Counted from the first letter of the stretch, positions 22,277 through 34,685 are shown. The stretch is 64,000 nucleotides of DNA from Lantana camara (GCA_037501455.1 CM074863.1:61485501-61549500); one strand, 5' to 3'. Made by a program: numbers and translations. The notes: a model not told the origin generated them from the letters alone.

Positions 22277-23166
22277 TGTAACAGCCCGATTTTTTGGCCG
22301 TACAGGTATGACGTCCCGAGTGAGCTAAGTGCATTTTTAAATTATTTATTTAGGCAATTATGTGTTTATTATATTGTTTATATGATAAACTTGAATTTAT
22401 ATGAATTATTTGTTAAGTGTTATATATGAATGTTGAACGTTTATGCTCGTGTGCTCTTGAATTTGATCCGTATGTGTACGATTTCGATTTCGATTTTTGT
22501 GATAATTTGCCATACATGAAATATGTGACTTCTGAACGTGTTTATATGCTCGTTTATTATTTTAGAGTTCGTTTTGTTACTGTTTTAAAACTATTTTGTT
22601 TGTTAAGGGAGTTGAGGGCCTAACTCGTTTTAGCGCACCTTGTGTTCAGGAAGGCATAACTTGAGCTCGGGAATTCGGATTCAAATTCCAGAAGTAACAA
22701 TGGTATCGTATCAAAAATTGGGAGCTATTTAACTATTCTTGTATTTTTCTAAGTCTGTTGGACCTCCGAATTTTTCCCGAACCGAGAGCCTAGCTCGTGA
22801 TTGCCACCTTTTACGGTTTTGGCCACAAGTCAATTATTTCTTAACAAAATTAACTCATTTTTGGACTCACTTAAACCTAACTTAAGCCCCTATCCACCCA
22901 TTAACCCCTCATTTCATTCAACAAGAGAGAGAAAAGCAAGAATAGCTGCAAAACCGAGAGAGATGAAGAAGGAATTTTTACACTATTCACTCCTTGCGTT
23001 CTTGAGCTCATTTCTTGACCAATTCAAGAGTATGGTTATGTTCTTCTCCTCCTTGTGCTTCTTTTAAGCTATGGTTTATGATTTTTCATCTAGGTTTGAG
23101 CATGAATAGTTAGGTTAAAACTCCATTTTTGAATCCATGGATTTAGGTTTGGACTTTTTGAGTTTT
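22277..23166 (+). mobile_element. First 890 bp of plus-strand LTR 'M'
   Basis: Starts TGTAACAGCCCGATTTTTTG and carries GTACAGGTATGACG, the U3 block ACTTGAGCTCGGGAATTCGG (about 22660) and a leader-like stretch (about 22920-23060). It is cut at 23166 by element F. The presumed target duplication of M is TGTGC (22272-22276) and that of F is GTTTT (23162-23166); both partners fall outside the window. Confidence 0.78.
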
Positions 23167-24369
23167 TGTAACGCCCCGATTTTTCAGCTGTATAAGTATG
23201 ACGTATGTGTTTACGTAATTGCCCATTTAAATTATCTAATTATGTAATTAATTATTAATTATAATTATTTTTAATTATTTCATTTTAATTCGTTATAAAA
23301 TTATATTTTTTTAATATTTTAAAATGAATTTATTTTTATTATCGAAATTATGAATGAAATGTTTCTATGATTATAATTGCGCGCCGTTCTTATTCGAATT
23401 CAATTCCGATTTTTGTGAAAACTTGGTATGAATGAATTATGTGATTTATGATTATTCTCGTATGCTCGGCGCTTGATGTCGGACTTGTTTGACTTGGTTT
23501 CGGATTTATTTTTTTTTAACGGAACCAAAAAGGGGGTTAAAGAGTATTTAGAGCACCTAGGGTTCCGGGCATCATACCTCGAGCTCGGGAACTCGGATTC
23601 GAGTTTCGTCACCTATGTTATAATTGTATCAAAGATTTGGATTCAATGAAACAAGCCTTATATTTTTCTAAGTCCGTTTGAACCTCCGAAATCCAATCGA
23701 AATAGGCTACGTCCGCAAAATTACCACCCTTAGCCATTTTAATCATAACATAACCTATACCTAACCAAATTAACCATGGTCTGGCTCTACTTAACCCCAA
23801 CTCAATACTCTATCACGTATATACTCCCATTTTTGTACTACACAAGGAGAGGAAGAGAAATTTGCAGCTCTTTGGAGATTTCATCACTATTCTCACCACT
23901 ATTCACTTTGAGAGATTTTGAGCTCAAATCTCAACCAAACTCCATCATATTCAAGAGGTAAGTTCATTTAATTGTGGTCACTTTAATCTATCGATTTCAA
24001 ATTTTGAGCATGATATGAATTTATACGTGAATAGTAAGGGTTTATGTATATATTTGAGCTTCCTTGTGTTTTCGTTGAATTAATGCTTGAAACTTGATCC
24101 CATGGGCTTCATTTAAGGTTATATGAACTTGATTTTGTTGGTTGATGGATGGAGGTTGAGATACCATTAATGCTTGAAGGTTGTCATATACGTACATGAT
24201 CATACTTCTTTTTTCTCCTTGCGAAATGCTGCTGCTGCGTGTTAGTTTTGGGATGAGATTTACCTTTGTTTTTCCTGCTGTTTTGCATGTGTATTGGCTG
24301 CTACGTTTGTGCCCTGTTTTCCTCTGTTATTACCTGCTGCTGCTGCTATTTTTTTCCTGAAAGGATAGG

Positions 24370-24476
24370 GCGCGCGGCCGCATGGTTTGCAGGCAAGAAC
24401 CGTGCGCGGCCGCGTACTGGTGTCTGAATTGTTTGGGGCCGCGCAGCTTTTGAACTAAAATTACGCATGGCCGTGC
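24370..24476 (+). repeat. GC-rich palindromes in LTR F
   Basis: GCGCGCGGCCGCATG (24370-24384), GTGCGCGGCCGCGTAC (24402-24417), GGGGCCGCGCAGC (about 24435-24447) and GCATGGCCGTGC (24465-24476), centred on GCGGCCGC or ATGGCCGT. They follow a CTGCTGCTG-rich stretch, as in LTRs G and H. Confidence 0.75.
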
Positions 24477-24744
24477 AGCATACCTCGACTTTGCAGTAGT
24501 TCATAGGTTATTAATGCTTGGTTTTGTGGTTCAACTAATTGCTACACTTGTGTATGATATATTTAATTGCTGCATGAAGTGTACATATATATATATATAT
24601 ATATTATGTAATATGCATGTAGTGTATGTTTATATATATTAAATATTACATATATATGTGTATGTTAAATGTTTAATTGTGTATTTTAATTTATATAAAT
24701 ATATATGCATGCATGAATATGTATATTAGGTACGTGTATGCATG

Positions 24745-24758
<14 letters not shown>

Positions 24759-24823
<65 letters not shown>
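24759..24823. repeat. Compound AC/AT microsatellite
   Basis: About 14 CA units followed by about 18 TA units, inside LTR F. The aligned region of F's other LTR is not in the window. Confidence 0.95.
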
Positions 24824-24827
<4 letters not shown>

Positions 24828-26502
24828 GCATGCATGATCTTCTTTTGTGTACGTATATATGTATATTAAATGTTTAAATTGTTTAATTCTAATTTTTAAA
24901 TATGATATATTATGTGTATGATTTTGTATGAAGTTTGTGGATTGAATTGTTGTAATGTATACATGATATGATCAAGAACGAATATGAATGAATACGAACT
25001 CCTCATATATTAAATGAATTACTTGATTATGTGGCTTTATGACATCATATTACTTCTTATACACTTCATATCATGACTATTGCATCGCCGTGCGTCGAAT
25101 ATGGTCATTTTGAGCCTCACTTCATCTCTTTTGCACAGATTATTGGTCCAAACGGAGTGGAGGTCGATCAGTGAGGCTCTTACACCGTTCCTTTGGTTTT
25201 CTAAGGTTGGTTTCTCTTCTGTAGATATGAATCAACCCCATATACCCAACGTGAAAGTTTTAGGCCAAAGTATTTATATATATATATAGAGAGAGAGAGA
25301 GTCCTTTCAAAGGAGTCAACGATTTTCAACGTAAAGCCCTTCTTTTATGTATCCCTACCTTATGATTTTGGCGAGAGCATGATTATGAATGGACGGGACC
25401 AGGGACTTGATGCATGTGGCTATCCGGGGAGGCAAGGACTGACAGTGATCCCGTGAGCTAATCCCACCATGAACTACGGTGAAACCGACCTCGTCAGGAG
25501 TTGGCGAGGAAGGGGAACCGGGCTTTTGGGGCTTCATGGACCCCTACTAGCCGTATTAATTGGGAGACACGTTCTCCTGGATGGGTCCCCCGCGGCACCG
25601 GTTACACCACCGGGAGGAAAAAAACCTGTTAGTGGCATGGGTTTGCCCATGGTCCACTCGGATAATATCTTCTGTTGCGCATGGTAGACGCGTTTCTAAC
25701 CGAAGGAAATGTGTAAATATTATGAATGAATGAATGATAATGATTGAATGACCGAATGAACGAACGAATGATTATGAAAGAATGATTATGATCGAATGAA
25801 TGATTATGAATGCATGTTGTGTGATCACTTACAATTATGAACGAATGGATAATGTACACAAGAGGTGAAGGTTGGAGAATTCACCGACTTGCCGGGCTCA
25901 CGTATTGGCCTAATGAATGAAATGAAAGAATTGATTGTTGTAATCCCATGCGTTGTTTTCTTTTTTTTCACCCGCTTGGGAAATTGTTCCAAAACCTCGC
26001 AAGGGATTATAACCTGCATGTGTATGTGTTTAATTTCGATATTATTATTGTATTAAACCCCTGTTTTATACTCACCAGTCTCTAAAAGATTGAACCCGGT
26101 GTGTTTTCAGTTTTCTTGCAGGTTTTGAAGCGCTAGGCGGGGTTTCGAGTCTTTCTAAGTCCTGCATTAGAGTTTAGTTGTATCTTTACGCTTGCACTCA
26201 TTCTCGAGTTGTTATTTATGATTATTAACGCTTGTGAGTGCCATGAATGTTATTTAATTTGAGCCTGTAAGCTCTTTAATTATGCTAGTGAAAGTAAATG
26301 CTTCCGCACATGTATTAATCCTCTGTTATTGTTTTTGCATTTTGCCTACACGGTTTCGAAAGTTAGTTCCCGCCTAGCATAGTGAGTGAGTGAGTCCCCG
26401 TTCGCTCTGATCTGGCATGTGTATGGACTATCCATTTCATATGTGGGTCGGGTCTTAGTGCAGGGGATATGGCGTCACGCGCTTGGGCACTACATCATTA
26501 AG

Positions 26503-26530
26503 TGGTATCAGTGCCTAGGGTTGCAAAACC
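26503..26530 (+). other. Primer binding site (mutated) and hairpin of F
   Basis: TGGTATCAGTGCC; the other elements have CAGAGC, so one A-to-T change. The hairpin GGTT-GCAA-AACC (26519-26530) follows, and then the same leader words as in A (GGTTCTCG, GTCGTGT, AGGTCG, ACGACATAGGA). Confidence 0.85.
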
Positions 26531-29208
26531 AGGGTTCTCGTGTCGTGTTGAGTCAGTTTAGGTCGAACGACATAGGAACAAATTGTCAACGTGTGCATTG
26601 CATTGAATGTTCATTGTTAATTGTTACAAGTTGATAGAATTACTTGTTAAATGTGGTTTACTTTCAGTTTCGTTGCTTTTGTGTTTTATTTTGCATATAA
26701 TATGCGTTTATTAGTTTAATTATGTGCCATAAGAATATACTAATCCACATGCATTTATACTTGAGTTGAGTTCTTGATTGTAGATCGTTACCCCGCTATA
26801 AAGGCGATTATTAACCTCAACTACAAGTTTCTTCTATCAAACCAACGAAGAGATTATGGAGTTATGGGGATTTGAAAGTCGGGTGTTGAATTTTCATGGC
26901 TTACAAAGTAGAACGACCTCTCGTTGCTCAACATCATGATAGAGGACTTGGATCACGGATGAGTTCATCAATTCCATTCACCCTATAAATGTTGATGATT
27001 ATCAACATAAGGCAAAGTGGGGAAGTTCAAGAATAACCTTCGGTTCGGATCTAGATTCGGGATGTATCCAAAGTCTTCTAACTAAGATGCATGGAATGGA
27101 GAGTGTTAATCATGTGGATTCACAACGGTGTCAAGAAAAGAAGCTAAATTGATATGACTACAAGCATGGATCAATGAATGGAAGTAAAGCAAAGATAGCA
27201 AGGAGGATTGAAGAATTTTGATTTGTGTCATCTTCTTGGGACTTCGGGATATGCGGTGATACAAAGGAGCGAGCAAGGACTTGGAAGCACCATCAGTTAC
27301 TGAATAATGTTCAACCTTACAATGATGCTCACCACATCGAGATTAAAGGACAGGATGTCGTGCTGACCCACTATATTGGTGGCAGGTTCACAGCATTCAT
27401 AGCACATGCATCATACACTGCATTGTTATATTTTAATTTATTTTATGAACTTTAATATTGTGATTGTTATCCGTGTTGCATGTTTGCTGTGAAATACGTG
27501 CTTCACAACATTAGCATTTTAACTCGACATGCATTATTTTCGTGTTTACTTGTTAGGATGCTTCAAATACTATTGCAATCAAAGCCCTATTGAATCGAGT
27601 TGAAGAGAAACCTTTTGTGATAAGGTTAAGACATAGATGAGAATGGAATTCCAGAACTTAGGACTTGGAGTTGACTTTGGGTTGTTCAGATCTGGGTGAG
27701 AATAGAAGTTGTGGTCTCAGATTTTAGGAGAACTTGGAAAGCAAAGGATTTGGGATGTTCTTCTAATTTATCACTTTAAGTGAAGGTGAGTAACACACAG
27801 AACACCATCCCTAACAAGGATTGCTCATTTCAAGTGGGACAAGAATTTCGATTATAAGATGATGGATAAAGCTCGACCTATGAAGGTGGAAACTTTTAAG
27901 GGGGAGAGCACAACCAAAAGACAAACTTGAAATGCAAGGTTGTGCTCAAATAAGTGTTTTAGTAGGAACAATGGAAATGCAAACTGTGGAAGATATGAAT
28001 GTTCTAATGATGATGATAGGAAAAGGAATGAAACGGCCTTATTAGTTAAACCTTCAAAGTGGAAGTTAAGCTACCAAACTTGGGTCGAAGATCGCTATGG
28101 GGTAATAATGAAGAGATTAACTCGATCGACATTTATGGGAACGAGATTCGGATCTTGAAGATGATGGAATTATAAGGAAGCATCTATTGAACTTTTAGGT
28201 CAGTTCTGGAAAAAGAAAACCAGATCAAAGTATTATATTTCGAGATGGTGACAATGAAGGTAAATTCAACCAAGTATTAAAAGGGTTCGGATGACATAAC
28301 AAAATAAAATCCTTAATAAGTCATCAGTCATCTCTCCATGATGACTTGGAAAGCTTTAAGATGAGAAGAATCGAAAAAGGGTCATTATTGAAGGACTTGG
28401 ATCAAACCTTAAGAATCATCAAGGAGGTCTTATTTTCGGTTAAAGAATTGAATGGGTTGGAACTGAAGGTACGCTTAAAAGCTTCAAATGGATGAATGCT
28501 CCACGAAAAGATCGATTTAAAATTTGGGGAACCGATGGTCTCAACTTGATTTGGAAGGAGTTCGTGAGGAAGACTGAGACCGTTATTCTGAAGGTTTATT
28601 TGAATTCTGAGAACTTCACTAAATTAAAGAAGTAGACATGATTAAGAAGACCGACTTCAAATTTGGAGATGTAAGGTAAGAATCATTTTGGAAATGCAAA
28701 TCGATTGGGTTAAGGCCAAACGCATAATCAAAAACTAAAGAAGGTAATAGGGAGTAAGAGTCAGAACAGAATCAGGAATAAAATCAACTAAGGACTATCT
28801 TCTTCTCAATCGGACACACACCAAAGATATTAAAAACAAGTCATGAACCGAGCTAACTTTTGAGTCAGGCCATGCATGAGGCAATAAAGTTACCAACTTC
28901 GAGTTTCTTTACCATGGTGAACGGTACATGAAACATTCATGGCATATGCATACATCCAAATTTAGTTCAAATAAATTTTGATACTATATACTTTGATTCT
29001 CGACTGTATTACTTACTTTTGCATGAGTGATGAACGATGTGATTGATATTTATTCCTTGCTCCTTGTGTAATTTGTGCTTGACTCATTGCTGCTTCCTGC
29101 CTGTGTTTATTATGTGTTGTACCGTGTTGCTTAGGAGTCTTGGAGACACCCTTGCCTTGTTGTTTATGAGAGATGGGGTTCTCTCATTGTTATTCGAGCG
29201 ACGGGGTT
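26531..29208 (+). other. Non-coding interior of F, upstream of E's insertion
   Basis: About 2.7 kb with no gag or pol similarity; the longest frame is under 80 codons. The sense strand is purine-rich. Part (about 28910-28960) matches B's interior. It ends in a repeat array (GAGAGATGGGGTTCTCTC at 29168-29185) that E interrupted; the array resumes at 55831. GGGTT at 29204-29208 is E's target duplication. Together with its LTRs this makes F a large non-autonomous element. Confidence 0.72.
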
Positions 29209-31921
29209 TGTGACGCCCCGTCTTTCTGGTTGTCAGGTACAACGTCACGTGTGTGTTAGTTTGAGTGCTACGTGTACTTTAATTTTATCTTCTATTTGTT
29301 GGATATATAATCACTGATACTTTAATTGTTTATTAATCAACTAAGTGTGAAGTGATTGCTAATTTTATTATTAAATGTAAAATAATAAAACTAACTGTTG
29401 GTTATAATATTAATTATAAATTATGAAATTGATACTATCTAATATCTTTAAATGTGAATTCATATCATTTGTTAATAATCTAAAGTGAAGTCATTTAGTT
29501 TACAAGTTATCATTAGTTCAAAATTAATGCATTCTATTATATATATACGTATTCACGTTTGGGCATTAAAAATATACATGCATATTTTTATAAAAATAAA
29601 ATAGAAATCTCATCCGGTCATGTAAAACAATACTCGTGTCAACTTCATTCCATCTAATTAAATTATCCTAGCCAATTAGCAATTAGACTCACGTGTATGG
29701 AAAATACATTAAAAACTATAGAAATAGCTTTGTCATTCTAAACAGGTATTTGCACGGATTCCATTTGTCCTAAAATAATAAAAAGTAATTTTAACAAGTA
29801 GACAAATAAAAAGGGTAATAGATATATTAAATAAAATATATTTAGTGTTAAGTTGTTGCTAAAAAATTTTAAGATAAATCAGGAGATCGGCGGACTCCAA
29901 ACCAAAAATAATCTAAATTTGAATTTTATTTTGTGTACATTAATTAAGTCATGAAATATCAGGACTTCAGGCCGACATACATTGAATAACCATCAGCTTA
30001 GTATCTTCTATAGGAAATAACAAAAGAAAAACAAAACAAGAAAAGGGTAAACACAGGAGCTCTTCACTCCTACACAACAAAGAACAGGTAATGAAGATCT
30101 TTAAGTGTTACACCTTTTTTTTTTGCGAATTGAAGTGGTCAAGACTTAATATTAAATTCCATCTTATGCTTTCATATGTTGTGGTTCGTAATTCGGTAGA
30201 CATATTTGATAAATGGTTCTTGATTAACTCTTAAATATAACAAATTGTTCATATATAAACATTTACTCTTAATTCATGATTCCCGTGATTAATCGGAAAA
30301 TGATATACATATATGTGAATCCGTAAGGAATTGAATATATATGTCTACTGTTCTTGGTTATGATATCATTATATGGTTCATACAAATTCAGCTGTACCAG
30401 AGGTGATTGTTATATTACAAAAAAAAATTACAGATTTAATAGCTTATTATATTATTATAATTAGGACAGCTTGTGAACAATCATTTTGACCCCGTGCAAC
30501 GAACTCTGCATGTATAATATTTAAATTAATATGTGATTTATTCTTTAGAAATATATTGATTATGAATTCCTAACTTGTTTACTTACTTTATTTGGTCATG
30601 TGTGCATTCACTGAACATGTTTATTTTATAATATGGTCTCATTGCACGCCAAATCATCCATATCATTGAATTTAGTTGCCGTGCATCATTACTTGGTTCA
30701 TTTTGAGTCGAGTCTTAACCGAAAAGTATTCGGTTTGTACAGATAATCTCCAGGGCAGAGAGGGCCAGGTCGAGTAGGCATTCTTGTTGCCTCTTTTGTC
30801 GTTTACTCCATTCAGGTGAGGTTTTTCTTTATATCTATCGACCTAGAACCGTGCATGTGATAGAAGAGCCAAAATATTTTACTAAAAGCAACCCTTTTAT
30901 TATTATATGTTAATGAAAATGTTTTAATCAATAACCGAACCAATTGGCGAGATGTGTGTGTGTGTTATGTTGTGGGGCCCAGGGGTCGTGCTTTGGGTGA
31001 ACCGGGGAGGCAAGGGCCGACGGCTAGCCCATTGTACGGTCTCATATCGAAGGGGATGAACCCGGAATCCATTAGGAGGTTAGTGGAGGATGGAGTCCCG
31101 AGGGCGAGGGAGTCATGCACCCTTGTTTCTCATGTGTTTGTGGATGGGGAGGGTTGGCCGCCCGAACCATCAACCCGGAGGAAAAAGGATGTTTAGGTAA
31201 TGATATGATTGTGTGTGTGAACGACCGCAATGATTGAAAATGAGGAGTAAAGGTTGGAGACCGCTCGTTCTCGCCGAGCAACCTACAGTAATTATTTAAT
31301 GAATTGAATGTCCGTAATCCCATTGTGCGAGTTTTGAATTTTCCAAAATTAATATGTTTTGATGAAGAACGTATAATGGGAGTAGGGAATTGTGTGCTTG
31401 CATGTATATTTATATATACGGGTGCGTGTGTAGCCCCTCACCAGTCCTTTGACTGACCCCTCCATGTTTTTTTTTTCCTTTGCAGTTGCAGGTACACGTG
31501 GTCGTAGCTAGGCGGGAAAGTTAGTATAGTCTTTTACTTTTGTACCTAGCTAGATCTTTATTCTCTTGTTGGAGTTATGCATTAGATACAGCATACAATT
31601 AAGTGGTAATACTGAGGCCTTGTTGACCTCCTACACTTTTGGATACTTGTTACTGTTTTGTTAGCCTTGGTGGCTAATGTACATATATTTTGCTTTCGTA
31701 GATTACATAGTTTGAACTCGTTTGCATATTCGTTCTAATTACGCTTCCGCATATTCGTTCTTGTTGCGCACTTGAATGATAGGGTCTAGTCCCGCCTAGC
31801 CAGGAGTGTTTTTGGGTTGTCACCCGTTCGCTATGACTTGGTGCGTATACGGATGTCCGTTTCGTACATGTACTGGGGCATAGTGCGGGGGTTGTGGCGT
31901 ACCGACGCTCCGGGCGCTACA
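29209..31921 (+). mobile_element. 5' LTR of E (2713 bp)
   Basis: TGTGACGCCCCGTCTTTCTGG to ..GGGCGCTACA. It contains a small-exon pattern (30743-30815, TGTACAG before and CAG-GTGAGG after), the GGGCCCAGG..AAGGGCCGACGG block (30975-31025), stem 1 TCCCATT/AATGGGA (31318, 31375), CAGTC/GACTG (31442-31455) and the long stem GCTAGGCGGGA / TCCCGCCTAGC (31507-31517, 31790-31800). The 80-codon frame in the GGGCCC block also occurs in the other LTR but is not kept in other LTR families. Confidence 0.95.
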
Positions 31922-31929
31922 TCCTTAAG

Positions 31930-31957
31930 TGGTATCAGAGCTCTAGGTTGCAAAACC
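31930..31957 (+). other. Primer binding site and hairpin of E
   Basis: TGGTATCAGAGC (31930-31941), then GGTT-GCAA-AACC (31946-31957). GCAA fits the GNRA loop type. Confidence 0.92.
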
Positions 31958-32158
31958 GGAGTTCTAGTGTCAAGTCGTGTCTGTCTAGGTTGTACGACTT
32001 AAGAACTATGTGTTTATGTGCTTAATTGAATTGCATTGTTTTGAAATTTGATGAAAATTTCTTTAACTACTTGATTTAGTTGTTTGTTTCAATTAATTGC
32101 AATACATAGGCATATTTTTAACCAATCATGCATCTATTTCAGTTTCTTATATTTCAGG

Positions 32159-33020
32159 ATGCCTCGTGGACGACCTCCACGTGACCATGGACAGTCCCGT
32201 TATGACCCTCCTCAACCACCACAAATGAATATGGAAAACTTCATGGATGCTGAATATAACTATGTTGAACAGCGGCGTACAGAAGCTCCACCTCCACCTC
32301 CTGTGGTACAACAACCTCCACTACCACCTCCTCGGAATGCACATGCGGTATTTCTCAGCTATAACCCTCCTAAATTCATGGGGACTACGGATGATATTGT
32401 AGCAGAAACTTGGCTTACTCGTATTAGCCGTATCTATGAGGTATGCCCCTGCACCCCCGAAGAGCAAGGCCGATTTGCTGTGTTTCAATTAGAAGGGGAT
32501 GCTTATGAATGGTGGAAAGGAGTTCGAGAGAAATTAGAGGTAAATGACGAAGAACTTAATTGGGATGTCTTCATTCGAGAGTTTCGTGATGCTTATGTAC
32601 CCGACGTTGTACGGGAGAAGCGTGAGCAGGAGTTTATGGACCTCAAGCAAGGGACTCGGACTGTGGCACAATATCTCGCTATCTTCAATAGATTGGCCAA
32701 GTATGCATCTCATATTACACGAGATGAAAAGAGAAAGGCCAAGCGATTCATTGCCGGTTTGAGAGAAGACTTGAGGCATGGGAGTGCCGGACATAAATTT
32801 GAGTCCTTTTCGGACACGGTTCAGAGGGCTATGGTTCAAGAAGAAGAGTATCGAAAGAAAGATCCAGTTTCAAAAGGCTGTACAGGGCAGAGTTCGGGAT
32901 CGGGCCCCAAGAGGCCCGCACATCAGATTGCTCAGCCCCCGCGGGCCCATGACAAGAAACCCCGACCAGCGGGGCTAGCTCAGAAAGCACCAGCAGCTCT
33001 TCCTCCACCGGGACCAAAGC
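32159..33020 (+). CDS. gag: Gag of element E, interrupted by element D
   Basis: 287 codons before D's insertion point. The start is the ATG at 32159, which begins MPRGRPPRDHGQSRYD; the frame is open 25 codons upstream but that part is leader. A proline-rich region (near 40-60) is followed by a gag capsid fold: PPKFMGTTDD, AETWLTRI, GDAYEWWKGV, EFRDAYVPDVVREKREQEF. The frame then enters D's LTR and stops at TGA 33023-33025. The zinc knuckles and pol are found in the same frame beyond D, from 49491, once one AAAGC copy is discounted. No stop is seen in the gag half, so D's insertion is what broke this protein. Confidence 0.9.
33016..33020. repeat. Target site duplication of element D, left copy
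   Basis: AAAGC, repeated at 49486-49490. Both lie in E's gag frame. Confidence 0.95.
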
Positions 33021-33777
33021 TGTGACAGCCCGGTTCGGGATCGGATCAAAAAAGGTAAACTAAGAGCGACGTAAGGGCGTTTATAGAACTTGATCCGTAT
33101 TTTAAATAAATCAGATCATGCATCCCTACATGAATTGAGTGCTCATATGTGATATTAGGTGACCAAAGGGAGGGAAACTACCTTTAAACCCTATAAGCAC
33201 TACTTATTTCCGAACCAGCACTATACCGTTTTATTCAAGAGACCTCAAAGAACCTATACCTACTTTCTTGGAATTTTTCAACTCTCTTTTCATTGCTTTG
33301 AGGTTTCGTTTTTGTGTCCAGAGCAATTTAAGAATTTATTTTCAAATAAGAATTCCTGTCGGTAAAAAATATTTCCTTCGTTAGAATGATTTAGCCCTTG
33401 AGATCATCACCATAAAGTTCCTCGAATTTTTCTATATTTTTGGAAAGCCTTTCGGATCTTCAAATCTTATCCTAGTATTTATTTCATAATTTAATTAATT
33501 TTCGAAATTCAAGAAAATCAAATCTTCCGAAGCTTATAACTTTTAAACCGTACGTCCGATTTCGACCCGTGAGTAACTGTTTCGAAGCTAATTTTATTTC
33601 CTAGCTCTTGGACACTTTTCCAACTTCAAAAATACGCAGGAGAAAGGTGAAATTACCAGAATACCCCTGCTGTGACAATTATGTAAAGAAGGAAACCTAT
33701 TTTTGGAAATTTCATAAAGTACCCCACGTTAAGTCCCTAAAATAAATATTATTTGCACTTTGGTCCTTCCCAACAAC

Positions 33778-33785
33778 TATAAATA
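33778..33785 (+). promoter_or_regulatory. TATA box of D's 5' LTR
   Basis: TATAAATA, also present in the 3' LTR at 46908-46915. It is followed about 30 bases later by a pyrimidine-rich start region (CATTCTCTTCCTCTCCCCC). The start site is inferred. Confidence 0.7.
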
Positions 33786-34324
33786 AGTGTGTTGGGGTCT
33801 CATTTTGTGCTCATTCCATTCTCTTCCTCTCCCCCTAGTGGCCGAACTCCTCCCCCCTTTTAAGGTTAGTTTTCTTATTTTTTTTATGTTTTAATTAGTT
33901 TAATTTATGTTTTAATTTGTGTTTTATTTTATGTTTTAACTATGCTAGGTTTAGGATTTAATTTATGTTTTATTTTGTGCATGAATTATGTGATTTAATT
34001 TATGCTTTAATTTTTCATGAATTATGAATTATATTTCTTATAGTATAGTTTATTATGAAATGTGTTACATAATTTAATTTTGTGACAAATTAATTATGTG
34101 ACAATTATGCTAGCATGTTATATGTTACATTTTAATTATTTTATGATCATACTTAAGTAATTTAATTTATTTCATGATTTAATTAAATGTTATATGTTAT
34201 TTAATGTTACATAATTAAGGTATAACCTATAGTTTTAAATGTTACATGTTTAATTAATTGTTACATATAATTACTTGACCAATTGATATATGTTATGGTA
34301 TACATGTATAATATACGTATACGT

Positions 34325-34618
34325 ATTTGATTCCAATACGTATAAATACGTGTATACTTTCGTATAAATACTATGTGTATTTCCCTAATAAATACGTATG
34401 TACTTTTGTATAAATACCGTATGTATTCTAGTATAAATACCGCATGTATTCTTGTATAAATACAGTATGTACCTTGTATAAATACTATATAAATACGGTA
34501 GGTATCCCCGTATAAATACCGTATACATACAGTATAAATACCATATACATACTATATAAATACACGTATATATACAGTATAAGTACAATATACATACAGT
34601 ATATTTACCGTATACTTG
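34325..34618 (+). repeat. TATAAATAC repeat array in LTR D
   Basis: About ten exact TATAAATAC words plus variants, spaced roughly 15-30 bases and often inside GTAT..ATAC inverted contexts. The 3' LTR copy (about 47470-47690) has fewer units because of a deletion of about 47 bases. Frames here (for example minus 34385-34588) are translations of the repeat, not genes. Confidence 0.9.
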
Positions 34619-34623
34619 AATAG

Positions 34624-34685
34624 TGACCTTTGACCTTTGACCCTTGACCTTTGACTTTGACTTTGACTTTGACTTTGATCTTGAC
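34624..34685 (+). promoter_or_regulatory. Array of eight TTGAC[CT] words (W-box-like)
   Basis: TTGACC or TTGACT repeated eight times at about 6-base spacing, in both LTRs of D (3' copy about 47709-47766). TTGAC[CT] is the core recognised by plant WRKY factors. The array lies about 850 bases downstream of the TATA box, so a transcriptional role is inference. Confidence 0.6.

Larger units (their letters stand above)
23167..26494 (+). mobile_element. 5' LTR of element F (3328 bp)
   Basis: TGTAACGCCCCGATTTTTCAG to ..GGGCACTACA, directly before a primer site. Its first 860 bases match F's 3' LTR at 56039-56903 with roughly 10% difference by eye, so F is older than E and D nested in it. It contains a donor-like AGGTAAGTTCA (about 23956), palindromes with GCGGCCGC cores (24370-24476), an AC/AT microsatellite (24759-24823), a small-exon pattern (25139-25205), GAAT-rich repeats (25720-25815), stem 1 TAATCCC/GGGATTA (25941, 26003) and the long stem GCTAGGCGGG / CCCGCCTAGC (26132, 26369). 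Confidence 0.9.

Noticed and set aside
24677..24877. 66-aa frame with His-Thr and Ile-Tyr runs
   Set aside because: Translation of the AC/AT microsatellite.
26531..29208. Host gene or decayed gag-pol in F's interior
   Set aside because: No frame above about 80 codons, no gag, RT or integrase words in any frame that I could see, and it is bounded by primer site and polypurine tract.
30954..31196. 80-aa frame present in both E LTRs (also 54859-55101)
   Set aside because: Identical only because the LTRs are copies; the homologous blocks in A, F, J and H do not keep the frame.
34385..34588. Tyr/Ile-rich minus-strand frame (also 47559-47768)
   Set aside because: A direct translation of the TATAAATAC repeat.
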